This document shows positions 9,123 to 17,291 of a stretch of DNA of 64,000 bases, one piece after another. The stretch comes from UBA4416 sp038327195 (GTDB lineage Bacteria; Bacteroidota; Bacteroidia; B-17B0; Aurantibacillaceae), in contig JBBQKU010000004.1 of assembly GCA_038327195.1 (NCBI GenBank), forward strand, positions 62,001 through 126,000, read 5' to 3'. The translations under genes and the position numbers were made by a program. Within the stretch, counting starts at the first letter, position 1, and each line of letters begins with the position of its first letter. Under the pieces are notes generated by a model. It was not told the DNA's origin, did not search any database, and saw only the letters and a list, made by a program, of their open reading frames with translations.

Positions 9123-9725
9123 TTGAATAGTAAGAATTCCGTTTTTTCAAATCAAATCGAATTGGTTAGTTCCTCAGACAAAGAAAATAGATTGTCGCAC
9201 AAGGGATTAGTTATTTGGATGACTGGTTATTCTGGATCTGGAAAAACAACACTAGCCTACCAATTAGAAAAAAAACTATTTGAAGAAGGAATATTGACTA
9301 AAGTTTTAGATGGAGATGTTTTAAGATTAGGTATAAACAAAGACCTAGGCTTTAGCATGGAAGATCGAACTGAAAACATTCGTCGAACTGCGGAATTAGC
9401 TAAACAATTAGCTAGTTGTGGTGTTGTAGTTATTTGTAGTTTAATAACGCCAACGAATGATTTGAGAGCATTAGCTGAAGAAATTATTGGAGAACAGCAT
9501 TTTATTTTATACCATATATCAACTCCTATTGATATTTGCGAACTCCGTGATGTAAAAGGTCATTACGCAAAAGCCAGAAGTGGTGAAATAAAAAATTTTA
9601 CTGGTATATCTAATCCTTTCGAAATGCCTACTAATGCGGTTTTTAGTATTGATACCAGCACACTTACAATAAGTAATAGTGTTTCCATTTTATTTGATGA
9701 TATTTTCCCATTAATAACAATTTGA
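9123..9725 (+). CDS. cysC: Adenylyl-sulfate (APS) kinase
   Basis: The enzyme phosphorylates APS to PAPS with ATP. Visible motifs are Walker A GYSGSGKTT, LDGDVLR, GFSMEDRTENIRR, VVVICSLITP and KARSGEIKNFTGI, all typical of CysC. The 200 residues match the family (~200). The start is TTG 9123, because the first ATG (codon 34) would remove the first beta strand. Its stop overlaps the next gene's start by one base (TGATG), so the two are translationally coupled. No cysD, cysN or cysH is near; sulfation of a surface or lipid compound is one possible use of PAPS, but that is inference. Confidence 0.9.
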   Translation: MNSKNSVFSNQIELVSSSDKENRLSHKGLVIWMTGYSGSGKTTLAYQLEKKLFEEGILTKVLDGDVLRLGINKDLGFSMEDRTENIRRTAELAKQLASCGVVVICSLITPTNDLRALAEEIIGEQHFILYHISTPIDICELRDVKGHYAKARSGEIKNFTGISNPFEMPTNAVFSIDTSTLTISNSVSILFDDIFPLITI

Positions 9726-10963
9726 TGTTTGCTTTTTGCGATAAAATAATTCAAAAGAATAAATTTACACCAAATAAAAAATTATTTGGAAGTTATACTT
9801 TTTCTTGTTTTGACGAAGTAGTAAATATTCCAGTCAGCGAATGGAATGAGGCTATTAAAGAAAACAATACGTTTTTGTCTTTTGAATATTTAAGCATTAT
9901 ACATCAACAAAAATCAGATATTTTTAGATTTAGATATGTCATTGTTTACAATCGAAAAAAACCAATTGGAGTTGTCTACTTTCAAATAAATGATTTTTCA
10001 GCATCATTGTTTGGTGAACGTATTTCGAGTCAAATAAATGATTTGCAAAGTAGTCGTGCTTCAATATTTCGAAAATATATTGAACAAAACGAAAACGAAA
10101 CGATTATGCGCCTAGTTACTTGTGGAAATAATTTCATTAGTGGTGAACATGGTTTTTATCTCGATGTTAATAGCAAAAAAACTACTTTTAAAATTGTAGA
10201 AGGTATTATCGACTGTGTTTCTCGCGCCGAAAAATTGAGAGGAAAAATATCAGCTATTCTTGTAAAAGACTTTTACGAGGAAGGTTTTGGCGATAAGGAT
10301 TGTTGGTATTGCACAAAGTTTAAGCACTTTAATGTTGAGCCAAATATGATTATTGATTTGCCAATAGGTCTTTCAAGTTTAACCGATTATATCAATTGTT
10401 TTTCAAAAAAGTACCGTAACCGAGCTAAAGGAATTTTAAAAGCTAGTGAGGCTTTACAAAAAAAACGGCTAACTGTAGAAGAGATAATCAAATACAATAA
10501 TGAATTATATGAACTGTACCTTCAGGTATTTGAACAGGCTAAATTTAAGTTAGCACACTTGTCTTCTTCTTATTTTGTAGATGTTGTTAAAACACAACCA
10601 GAGTTGTTTTATATAGATGCTTGGTTTTTAAATAACAAAATTGTTTCTTTTGCGAGTGGATATTATTTACAAAATGAAATTGAAGCACACTATGTAGGAT
10701 TTGATTACACTATTAATAAACATTATGAGTTATATCAAACAATTTTATATAGCTATATAGAAGAGGGAATCCTTAAAAAGAAATCAAAAATAAATTTAGG
10801 AAGAACTGCTTCTGAAATTAAAACAACAGTTGGAGCAAAACCACATGAGTTATTGTGTTACATAAAACCGCAAAACACTGTTTCTAAATTAATTTTAAAA
10901 CCGTTTATGCAATTTTTGCAACCAACGGAATGGATTCCTAGAAATCCATTCAAAGAAGAGTAA
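9725..10963 (+). CDS. FemAB/GNAT-like acyltransferase
   Basis: The 412-residue protein has the two-lobe look of FemAB/BioF2-like (CelD-type) GNAT proteins. An N-lobe contains PVSEWNEAI and FRFRYVIVYNRKKPIGVVYFQ. A C-lobe from ~residue 230 contains KKYRNRAKGILKAS, YELYLQVFEQAKFKLAHLSS, YIDAWFLNNKIVSFASGYYL and NLGRTASEIKTTVGAKP. Such enzymes transfer acyl or aminoacyl groups, often to envelope precursors; the substrate here is unknown. ATG 9725 overlaps the cysC stop, so it is co-expressed with the PAPS-making enzyme. A strong terminator follows. Confidence 0.6.
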   Translation: MFAFCDKIIQKNKFTPNKKLFGSYTFSCFDEVVNIPVSEWNEAIKENNTFLSFEYLSIIHQQKSDIFRFRYVIVYNRKKPIGVVYFQINDFSASLFGERISSQINDLQSSRASIFRKYIEQNENETIMRLVTCGNNFISGEHGFYLDVNSKKTTFKIVEGIIDCVSRAEKLRGKISAILVKDFYEEGFGDKDCWYCTKFKHFNVEPNMIIDLPIGLSSLTDYINCFSKKYRNRAKGILKASEALQKKRLTVEEIIKYNNELYELYLQVFEQAKFKLAHLSSSYFVDVVKTQPELFYIDAWFLNNKIVSFASGYYLQNEIEAHYVGFDYTINKHYELYQTILYSYIEEGILKKKSKINLGRTASEIKTTVGAKPHELLCYIKPQNTVSKLILKPFMQFLQPTEWIPRNPFKEE

Positions 10964-10966
10964 AGA

Positions 10967-11008
10967 GTAATAAAAAAAGCGAAACAAGTGTTTCGCTTTT
11001 TTTATTAC
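10967..11008. terminator. Bidirectional intrinsic terminator
   Basis: A perfect 18-bp stem (10967-10984 with 10991-11008), loop caagtg, with T-rich and A-rich arms serves the acyltransferase gene on + and the peroxiredoxin gene on -. Confidence 0.85.
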
Positions 11009-11028
11009 GTTGAGGTAATTATTTAATA

Positions 11029-11658
11029 TTAATGTTTAGTTAAATAGTCAGCAACTCCTTTGTGGTCAGCTTGCATTCCTTCTTTTCCTTTAACCCAGTT
11101 TGCAGGACAAACCTCACCATTTTCTTCGTTAAATTGTAAAGCGTCTAATACACGAATTGCTTCATCTACGTTACGTCCTAATGGTAAATCGTTTATTAAT
11201 TGATGACGAACAATACCTGCTTTATCAATTAAAAACAAACCACGGAAAGCAATCATTGGTCCAGTAGCAATTAAATCTCCATTTTCATTCACATCATAAT
11301 CTCCAAAAAGAGTATCAAAATTTAATGAAATTGTTTTGGTTGTATCAGCCACAATTGGATATTTTACACCTTTAATTCCACCATGATTTTTTTCCATTTG
11401 CAACCAACCCCAATGGCTTTGTTCTGTATCAGTACTACAAGCAACTACAGCACAACCACGACTTTCAAAATCAGCTAAACGCTCTTGAAAAGCGTGTAAT
11501 TCTGTTGGGCAAACAAACGTAAAATCTTTTGGGTAAAAAAAGAAAATAACGTGTTTTTTACCAATGTATTGGTCTAACGAAAAATCTTCTACTATTTCAA
11601 TTCCGTTTAAAACGGCTGCCGCCTTAAATGATGGGGCTTTTTTTCCTACTAATGCCAT
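11029..11658 (-). CDS. Typical 2-Cys peroxiredoxin (AhpC/Prx1 type)
   Basis: The enzyme reduces hydrogen peroxide and organic hydroperoxides in the cytosol. Peroxidatic C50 lies in FYPKDFTFVCPTE and resolving C184 in GEVCPANW, which makes it a typical 2-Cys dimeric enzyme of 209 residues. No ahpF is adjacent, so thioredoxin is the likely reductant. A -7 box (11692-11699) precedes it. The next gene, divergent, is a second peroxiredoxin of another subfamily. Confidence 0.93.
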   Translation of the reverse strand: MALVGKKAPSFKAAAVLNGIEIVEDFSLDQYIGKKHVIFFFYPKDFTFVCPTELHAFQERLADFESRGCAVVACSTDTEQSHWGWLQMEKNHGGIKGVKYPIVADTTKTISLNFDTLFGDYDVNENGDLIATGPMIAFRGLFLIDKAGIVRHQLINDLPLGRNVDEAIRVLDALQFNEENGEVCPANWVKGKEGMQADHKGVADYLTKH

Positions 11659-11691
11659 ATTGTTGTTTTTTAAGATTTATAAATTTTTTCA

Positions 11692-11699
11692 CAAAATTA
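11692..11699 (-). promoter_or_regulatory. -7 box of the peroxiredoxin gene
   Basis: On the minus strand the box reads TAATTTTG, matching TAnnTTTG, 33 bp upstream of the ATG at 11658. Confidence 0.4.
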
Positions 11700-11785
11700 T
11701 CATTTACTTTGTTTAAACCATTTAAAATTTAAATTGTTTAACAAATAATTAATAACAAACTAATTAACCTAAAACAAAACATATT

Positions 11786-12253
11786 ATGTCAATTCAAGTA
11801 GGACAAACAGCCCCAAATTTTACATTATTTAATACAGAAAAAAAAGAAATTTCATTAACCGATTATAAAGGTAAAAATGTAGTTATTTTGTTTTTTCCTT
11901 TAGCATTTACTGGCGTTTGTACTGCTGAGTTATGTAATATCAGAGATAATTATAATGTTTACACTTCTTTAAACGCGGAAGTGATTGGCATTTCTATTGA
12001 TTCATTATTCGTTTTGGATAAATTTAAGAAATCAGAAAACTACAATTTTGATTTATTATCTGATTTTAATAAAACGGTTTCAAAAGACTATCATACTTTA
12101 TATGACACTTTCGCTTTTGGAATGATAGGAGTATCGAAGCGTTCAGCTTTTGTAATTGATAAAAATGGTATTTTACAATATGCTGAGGTTTTAGAAGATG
12201 CCGGCAAACAACCAAATTTTGATGCTATTAAAGCCTGTTTAGAAAAAATTTAA
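11786..12253 (+). CDS. Peroxiredoxin (AhpE-like redoxin)
   Basis: This 155-residue AhpC/TSA-fold protein has peroxidatic C45 in FFPLAFTGVCTAELC, plus C50 five residues later. It resembles AhpE-type peroxiredoxins more than Bcp, because the spacing CTAELC replaces the CTxExC/CF pattern of typical Bcp. The C-terminus lacks the VCP resolving motif of the neighbouring enzyme. It probably detoxifies peroxides or peroxynitrite. The rnhB gene follows after 25 bp. Confidence 0.88.
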   Translation: MSIQVGQTAPNFTLFNTEKKEISLTDYKGKNVVILFFPLAFTGVCTAELCNIRDNYNVYTSLNAEVIGISIDSLFVLDKFKKSENYNFDLLSDFNKTVSKDYHTLYDTFAFGMIGVSKRSAFVIDKNGILQYAEVLEDAGKQPNFDAIKACLEKI

Positions 12254-12278
12254 TTTCTATTTTAAAAACTAAGCCTCA

Positions 12279-12878
12279 TTGCTTAAATCTTATTTTAATA
12301 AACAATTAATGGAAGCCGGTTGTGATGAAGCTGGCAGAGGTTGCTTAGCTGGACCAGTTTATGCTGGCTCAGTTATTTTACCAAAAAATTATAAAAATAA
12401 ATGGCTAGATGATAGTAAAAAATTATCTGATAAAGATAGATACGAACTAAGACCTGAAATTGAAAATAAAGCAATTACATGGGCTATAGGTATTGTTGAT
12501 AATGTTGAAATAGACAAAATTAATATTTTGAAAGCTTCATTTTTAGCTATGCATCGTGCCGTTGACAAACTCAAACAAAAACCAGAGTTGTTGTTGATTG
12601 ACGGAAATAGATTTACTCCTTATAAAAATACACCACATCATTGTATCATAAAGGGCGATTCTAAATATTTAAGTATTGCCGCTGCTAGTATTTTAGCGAA
12701 AACGTATCGTGATGATTATATGAAAGAACAAGCAATCATATATCCACAATATAGTTGGGAACAAAACATGGCTTACCCAACAAAAAAACACCGTGAAGCT
12801 ATTAGGCAATTTGGCACAACGCCGTTGCATCGAATGACCTTTCAATTATTACCAAGACAATTAGAATTTGATTTGTGA
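12279..12878 (+). CDS. rnhB: Ribonuclease HII
   Basis: The enzyme removes ribonucleotides and RNA primers from DNA-RNA hybrids. The motif EAGCDEAGRGCLAGPV carries catalytic D16-E17; LLLIDGN carries D108; ASILAKTYRDDYM is the fourth acidic region. With TTG 12279 as start the N-terminus MLKSYFNKQL matches the short leader usual in Bacteroidota RnhB; ATG 12309 would give a protein starting directly at MEAGCDE. Length 199 residues is normal. Confidence 0.95.
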   Translation: MLKSYFNKQLMEAGCDEAGRGCLAGPVYAGSVILPKNYKNKWLDDSKKLSDKDRYELRPEIENKAITWAIGIVDNVEIDKINILKASFLAMHRAVDKLKQKPELLLIDGNRFTPYKNTPHHCIIKGDSKYLSIAAASILAKTYRDDYMKEQAIIYPQYSWEQNMAYPTKKHREAIRQFGTTPLHRMTFQLLPRQLEFDL

Positions 12879-12902
12879 TTTTAAAAATTCTTATTGGAAT
12901 AT

Positions 12903-13313
12903 TTAATCTTTCATCCACATAAATACGTTTCCATTGTCACGGTAATGTTCAAAGTCTTTAGTAAAAGTGATTGCAAAAAAATCTATTAAGGGTAGTAGCC
13001 CAAAAATACCACCTAAGGTTCCTATGTAAACAACAGGAACGTGAGGACTGGTACCTAAGTATATTCTGTGTAGTCCAACAATACCAAAAGGAAAAGGGAA
13101 TGCTAATGCAGCTGCTGTAATTTGTTTATTTAATCTTTGTTTTTTTTTGAATAATTTAAATACTGGATTTGGTTTGTTGTCATTAAGTGTGATGCACTCT
13201 GTTGAAATTACATTTTGGGCACTATCTAAATAATAAATAGTTGTTGTGATTGTTTTTGCTGAAAGATTAAAGCAAACCAAAAAAAAGGCAAATATTAAAA
13301 AGTATCTCAACAA
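12903..13313 (-). CDS. TM2-domain membrane protein
   Basis: The 136-residue protein has a cleavable signal peptide (LRYFLIFAFFLVCFNLSA), a short extracytoplasmic part and a TM2 domain at ~65-125 (two helices; AALAFPFPFGIVGLHRIYLG, then GGIFGLLPLIDFFAI). TM2 proteins are widespread and of poorly defined function. It starts at TTG 13313, two bases after the SCO gene stop, so it is the last gene of a four-gene operon running from 15044 to 12903. Confidence 0.75.
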   Translation of the reverse strand: MLRYFLIFAFFLVCFNLSAKTITTTIYYLDSAQNVISTECITLNDNKPNPVFKLFKKKQRLNKQITAAALAFPFPFGIVGLHRIYLGTSPHVPVVYIGTLGGIFGLLPLIDFFAITFTKDFEHYRDNGNVFMWMKD

Positions 13314-13315
13314 AT

Positions 13316-13951
13316 CTATTCTGTTTTTAAAAGTTTAATGTCTGCAATTAATTTTGCAACAGCTACACTATCTGTTCCATCATAAAAACCACGAATTCTT
13401 TTTTTTGTGTCTATTAAAACAAAAAGTTCACTATGCAAAAAACCTTCTGCGCTTCCATCATCTTCTAATGCATTTACTAAATAACTATAGCGAGCCATGT
13501 CATATATTTCTTTTTTATTTCCAGTTAACAAATGCCATTTATTTTTAATTGCGCCGAATCGTTCAGCGTATTTTTTTAAAACTTCAACAGTATCATGCAT
13601 TGGGTTTACAGTATGCGATAATATTAAAACGCTATCATCTTTTGCAAATACATTTTGAACAGTTACTAATTGTGTGCTCATTTTTGGACAGATACTTTCG
13701 CAGGTTGCAAAAAAGAAATCAGCCACATAAATTTTTCCTTTTATGGTTTCTTCAGTTACTTTTTCACCATATTGATTAGTAAACAAAAAGGGTTTAACGG
13801 TATGAAATATAGTGTCACGGACTTCACTACCAATAGGCTTTTTCTCGCCATAAACAGGCAATAATTTTATTTCATTGTTTACATTTCCTCTACATGAAAT
13901 TAAGAGATTGACAATTGCAATGATGAATATTATATTAAGTTTACTAATCAT
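13316..13951 (-). CDS. SCO1/SenC-type copper-binding lipoprotein
   Basis: This thioredoxin-fold protein assists copper delivery or thiol reduction for cytochrome oxidase assembly at the outer face of the inner membrane. The lipobox is NLLISC20. Copper ligands C84 and C88 (FATCESICPK) and H173 (FLHSELFVLID) are all present. Length 211 residues is usual. ATG 13951 overlaps the stop of the upstream SCO-like gene by one base. No cytochrome oxidase genes are in the immediate surroundings. Confidence 0.92.
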   Translation of the reverse strand: MISKLNIIFIIAIVNLLISCRGNVNNEIKLLPVYGEKKPIGSEVRDTIFHTVKPFLFTNQYGEKVTEETIKGKIYVADFFFATCESICPKMSTQLVTVQNVFAKDDSVLILSHTVNPMHDTVEVLKKYAERFGAIKNKWHLLTGNKKEIYDMARYSYLVNALEDDGSAEGFLHSELFVLIDTKKRIRGFYDGTDSVAVAKLIADIKLLKTE

Positions 13952-14607
13952 TATTTATTTTCTATTTTATTTTGATTGAGAAGATTTTTCTTTTCGTGTT
14001 TTAACCTAAGATGCTGATATTCTTCTATTAATCTTTTTATTTCTGAAACATAGCGGGCGTCATAATAACCCCTAATATTTCGTTTCGTATCAATTAGTGC
14101 AAAAAAACTATAGTCAACATAGGTTGGTTTATGAATAAAAAAAGATTTGTTTAAACTATCAAACGAATGCGTTTCCCAATAAAAATTATGAACTGATGGT
14201 GCTTGTTTGTTTAGTTGTTCAAATTCTTTAAAACAACTTTCGTTATTTAATCCATCACATTCTGTTATAATCACAAATGGAATTTCGGAAATTTTTTCTT
14301 TCTTAAATTGAATGTATTCGCTTAAACCAGCCATACGATAATTATCAGCTTTATAACTTTGTTTTATAAAACTAACGGCAAAAAGAGGATATTCAAGCGT
14401 GTCCAATGTTATATCTTGTAAACCACTTTCTGAAGCTTGGATAGTTTTGAATGTTGCAGTTGTTTTGTAATAAACAGTATCTTTTCCATCAAGTTTTTTT
14501 GGCCCAAATAATGGAAGTTTTTTTGAGTTAATTGTACTTAATTCTAAAAATAACCAAATGGAAGTTGGCAAAAAAAGAATTGATAAAAGGAATAATTTTT
14601 TTTTCAT
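13951..14607 (-). CDS. Degenerate SCO-like protein lacking copper ligands
   Basis: The 218-residue protein has one N-terminal membrane anchor (KKLFLLSILFLPTSIWLFLE). Its C-terminal region FFALIDTKRNIRGYYDAR matches LFVLIDTKKRIRGFYDGT of the adjacent SCO1 protein, and the spacing of the preceding region also corresponds. Where SCO1 has CESIC this protein has no cysteines, and the ligand His is replaced in YVDYSFF. It therefore looks like a tandem SCO paralogue that cannot bind copper in the usual way. It overlaps SCO1 by one base (TAATG). Function unknown. Confidence 0.6.
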   Translation of the reverse strand: MKKKLFLLSILFLPTSIWLFLELSTINSKKLPLFGPKKLDGKDTVYYKTTATFKTIQASESGLQDITLDTLEYPLFAVSFIKQSYKADNYRMAGLSEYIQFKKEKISEIPFVIITECDGLNNESCFKEFEQLNKQAPSVHNFYWETHSFDSLNKSFFIHKPTYVDYSFFALIDTKRNIRGYYDARYVSEIKRLIEEYQHLRLKHEKKNLLNQNKIENK

Positions 14608-14609
14608 TA

Positions 14610-15044
14610 TTAAAAATCGCGGTTTAAATTACTTAATTCAATTTCTTGTTTTAAGCTTTCAAACATTATTTGTTTGTGAGATTTTCTCAAGCCAAAAATT
14701 GGCAGTTTTTCTTGACTATAATCATTATAAGTCATGATAACGTCATCGTTTTTTAATTCAACTAATTTTATGTCTAAATAATATATTTCTTTATTGTAGA
14801 TAAATGATTGTTTAATTTCAAACTTATCTTTATAAAATAAAACATACGGATTCAAAATCAACCAAAGTGTTTGAATTGATAAAATTAGGCCAGGTATCGA
14901 AACAAAAACACCCCAAGGACTAGGAATATTTAACACATAATATCCTAAAACATCAAAAGCAAGTGCTAAACATGCCCATATTACAATAATTAGTGTATTT
15001 CTCTCGAAATAGCATTTTGGTACCTCTTCAATATTGTTTTTCAC
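14610..15044 (-). CDS. Small membrane protein of unknown function
   Basis: I do not recognise this 144-residue protein. It has two hydrophobic segments (TLIIVIWACLALAFDVLGYY and SIPGLILSIQTLWLIL) followed by a soluble beta-rich tail (FYKDKFEIKQSFIYNKEIYYL) that resembles a bacterial PH-like fold. It starts with GTG 15044. It is the first gene of the SCO operon, with 2 bp to the next gene. Confidence 0.5.
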   Translation of the reverse strand: MKNNIEEVPKCYFERNTLIIVIWACLALAFDVLGYYVLNIPSPWGVFVSIPGLILSIQTLWLILNPYVLFYKDKFEIKQSFIYNKEIYYLDIKLVELKNDDVIMTYNDYSQEKLPIFGLRKSHKQIMFESLKQEIELSNLNRDF

Positions 15045-15170
15045 ATGACAAAGTTAGGAATTAAACTTCTTTAACTTTTAAATATGCCATTTATTTTTTA
15101 TTATTGTATAACTACTAAAATAATTGTAACGAAAAGTTATTGTTTGACGTTATAATAAAAAAGAAACGCT

Positions 15171-16709
15171 ATGTTAACCAACCTAAAATATACTTTCAAA
15201 ACGACGTTTATAATGTCTGTTTTGATGATTGGTAACTCCTTGTTTGCTCAAAACGGACTTACAATTACTGACAACCCAGTAGCCGCTATGCTAGACAGCT
15301 TAGCGAATCAAAAAATGCTGGAAAAAGCATTAGCAAAGCCTATTTATCCGAAAACGAATAAGTTTAAATATGCTGAAGATAGCGTTCCTCGCTTCGAAGA
15401 CTTTGTTTATGAAAGTCGTTTAGCAAAATTGGATGCAAATTCCCCTTTTGATTTAGTTTATAACCCTCACGTTAAAGGTTTTATTGAGTTATATGCAATG
15501 CGTAGACGCACCTTGGTGAGTCGCATGATGGGTTTATCTCAATTGTATTACCCAATGTTTGAAGAAATTTTTGATCGACATAATATACCATTAGAGTTAA
15601 AACATTTGGCAGTTATTGAATCTGCTCTTAATCCAAATGCGCGTTCAAAATGTGGAGCAACAGGTTTATGGCAATTCATGTATCCAACTGGAAAGATGTA
15701 CGGCTTAAGCGTAAACTCTTATATTGATGAGCGTTCAAATGTTTATAAAGCAACAGAAGCTGCTGCTGAATATTTAAAAAGTTTATATACGATGTTTGGC
15801 GATTGGCAAATGGTGTTAGCAGCATATAATGCTGGCCCAGGCACCATAAGTAAAGCTATTCGTAGAAGTGGAGGAAAAAAAACATACTGGGAAATTCGTC
15901 CGTTTTTACCTGCTGAAACACAAGCTTATGTTCCAGCTTTTATTGCAGCTAATTATGTAATGAATTATCCAACTGAACATAACATTTACGCTTCTATGCC
16001 TCGCAAAACATATTTTGAAGTCGATACTGCTATTGTTAAAGAAACGATGTCATTCGAGCAAATATCAGCTGCGTTAGATGTTCCTTTAGAAGAAGTTATA
16101 TATTTTAACCCTCAATACCGTAAAAACGTTATTCCTGAAGGCGGAAATGCTTTAACGTTGCCTAAAGCGAAGATTGGAATGTTTTTAACCAACGAAACTG
16201 AGATTTATGCCGCAATTAAATCCCAAAAATTAATTGTTCAAGAAAGTTCATTAGCAGTAAAAGAAATTCAAAAAACGCACACAGTTCGAAATGGGGAAAA
16301 AATTAGCACAATAGCTCGTAAATACGGTGTTACAGTTGCCGATTTAAAATCTTGGAATTATATTGGAAAGAAAGGAATACGTGCTGGTAAAAAACTAATT
16401 GTATATGTGAAACAAACCGTTCCTACTAGCAATCCTAATTCGGAAGTAAAATCGGATGCTCCAAAAGATCCTCAAACAAATGTTGCTTCTAAAACGGATT
16501 CAACGGTTGAAACAAATGGTAAACAAAAATTAGCTGACAATAGCGGAAGTGCTAAATATCAATACCATAAAGTTGAAAAAGGTGAAACATTATATAAATT
16601 GTCTAAAAAATATGGCATTAGTGTTAAAGACTTAAGCGAAATGAATAACTTAAATAATACTTCGCAATTGCAACGAGGCCAAAGGCTAAAAATCAAGCAA
16701 TCTTCATAA
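15171..16709 (+). CDS. MltD-like lytic transglycosylase with two LysM domains
   Basis: The enzyme cleaves peptidoglycan glycan strands with 1,6-anhydro product formation in the periplasm. It has a signal peptide (SVLMIGNSLFAQ), then an SLT goose-lysozyme-like domain at ~120-270 with catalytic E150 (LKHLAVIESALNPNA) and the motifs GATGLWQFMYPTG, AAYNAGPG and ETQAYVPAFIAANY. LysM domains lie at ~368-412 (HTVRNGEKISTIARKYGV) and ~464-508 (HKVEKGETLYKLSKKYGI). The linker between them is Ser/Thr/Lys rich. It is monocistronic and followed by a terminator. Confidence 0.93.
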   Translation: MLTNLKYTFKTTFIMSVLMIGNSLFAQNGLTITDNPVAAMLDSLANQKMLEKALAKPIYPKTNKFKYAEDSVPRFEDFVYESRLAKLDANSPFDLVYNPHVKGFIELYAMRRRTLVSRMMGLSQLYYPMFEEIFDRHNIPLELKHLAVIESALNPNARSKCGATGLWQFMYPTGKMYGLSVNSYIDERSNVYKATEAAAEYLKSLYTMFGDWQMVLAAYNAGPGTISKAIRRSGGKKTYWEIRPFLPAETQAYVPAFIAANYVMNYPTEHNIYASMPRKTYFEVDTAIVKETMSFEQISAALDVPLEEVIYFNPQYRKNVIPEGGNALTLPKAKIGMFLTNETEIYAAIKSQKLIVQESSLAVKEIQKTHTVRNGEKISTIARKYGVTVADLKSWNYIGKKGIRAGKKLIVYVKQTVPTSNPNSEVKSDAPKDPQTNVASKTDSTVETNGKQKLADNSGSAKYQYHKVEKGETLYKLSKKYGISVKDLSEMNNLNNTSQLQRGQRLKIKQSS

Positions 16710-16716
16710 ATAGTTT

Positions 16717-16741
16717 AAACCCTCTGATTTTCAGGGGGTTT
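16717..16741 (+). terminator. Intrinsic terminator of the lytic transglycosylase gene
   Basis: The stem aaaccctctga / tcagggggttt with a 3-nt loop is followed by a T-rich tract (ttcttttttt). Confidence 0.75.
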
Positions 16742-16805
16742 TCTTTTTTTATGCCTGTAACTATTTAACTCTTAAGTACGTCTTATGTATATTAACTAAC
16801 TTTTA

Positions 16806-17291
16806 TTGACAGTAGCAGAATATAATCAATGTGTGGATGACCATTCAAATGGCTTGTATCGCTTTATATTAAAACATATAAGAGACGAAGACATTGCAAA
16901 AGACATTGTGCAAGACACATTTGAAAAAGTTTGGATAAAAGTAAATGATATTGATAGTGCAAAATCAAAATCATATTTGTTTACGGCGGCTCATCATACT
17001 TTAATTGATTATACTCGTAGAGCAAAAAATCAAGGAAATTATAATGAGGTTATTGAAAGCAAACTTCAACACCAAAATCAGTATTCTGATTTAAAAGAAA
17101 TATTAAATAATGCTTTAGACAAATTACCAGAAATTCAAAAAAGTGTTGTTTTATTAAGAGATTATGAAGGATATGATTATATCGAAATTGGAAAAATAAC
17201 AAACTTAACTGAAAGTCAGGTTAAGGTCTATATTTTTAGAGCGAGGGCTTTTTTAAAAAATTACATTGGAAAATTAGAAGTTGTTATATAG
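16806..17291 (+). CDS. ECF-family RNA polymerase sigma factor
   Basis: The 161-residue protein has region 2 (GLYRFILKHIRDEDIAKDIVQDTFEKVWIKV) and region 4 (LPEIQKSVVLLRDYEGYDYIEIGK, LTESQVKVYIFRARAFLKNYI). It directs transcription in response to an extracytoplasmic cue. TTG 16806 gives the N-terminus MTVAEYNQCVDD, which is where close Bacteroidota homologues begin. Its stop overlaps the next gene's GTG by one base (TAGTG), as in a sigma/anti-sigma pair. Confidence 0.9.
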   Translation: MTVAEYNQCVDDHSNGLYRFILKHIRDEDIAKDIVQDTFEKVWIKVNDIDSAKSKSYLFTAAHHTLIDYTRRAKNQGNYNEVIESKLQHQNQYSDLKEILNNALDKLPEIQKSVVLLRDYEGYDYIEIGKITNLTESQVKVYIFRARAFLKNYIGKLEVVI

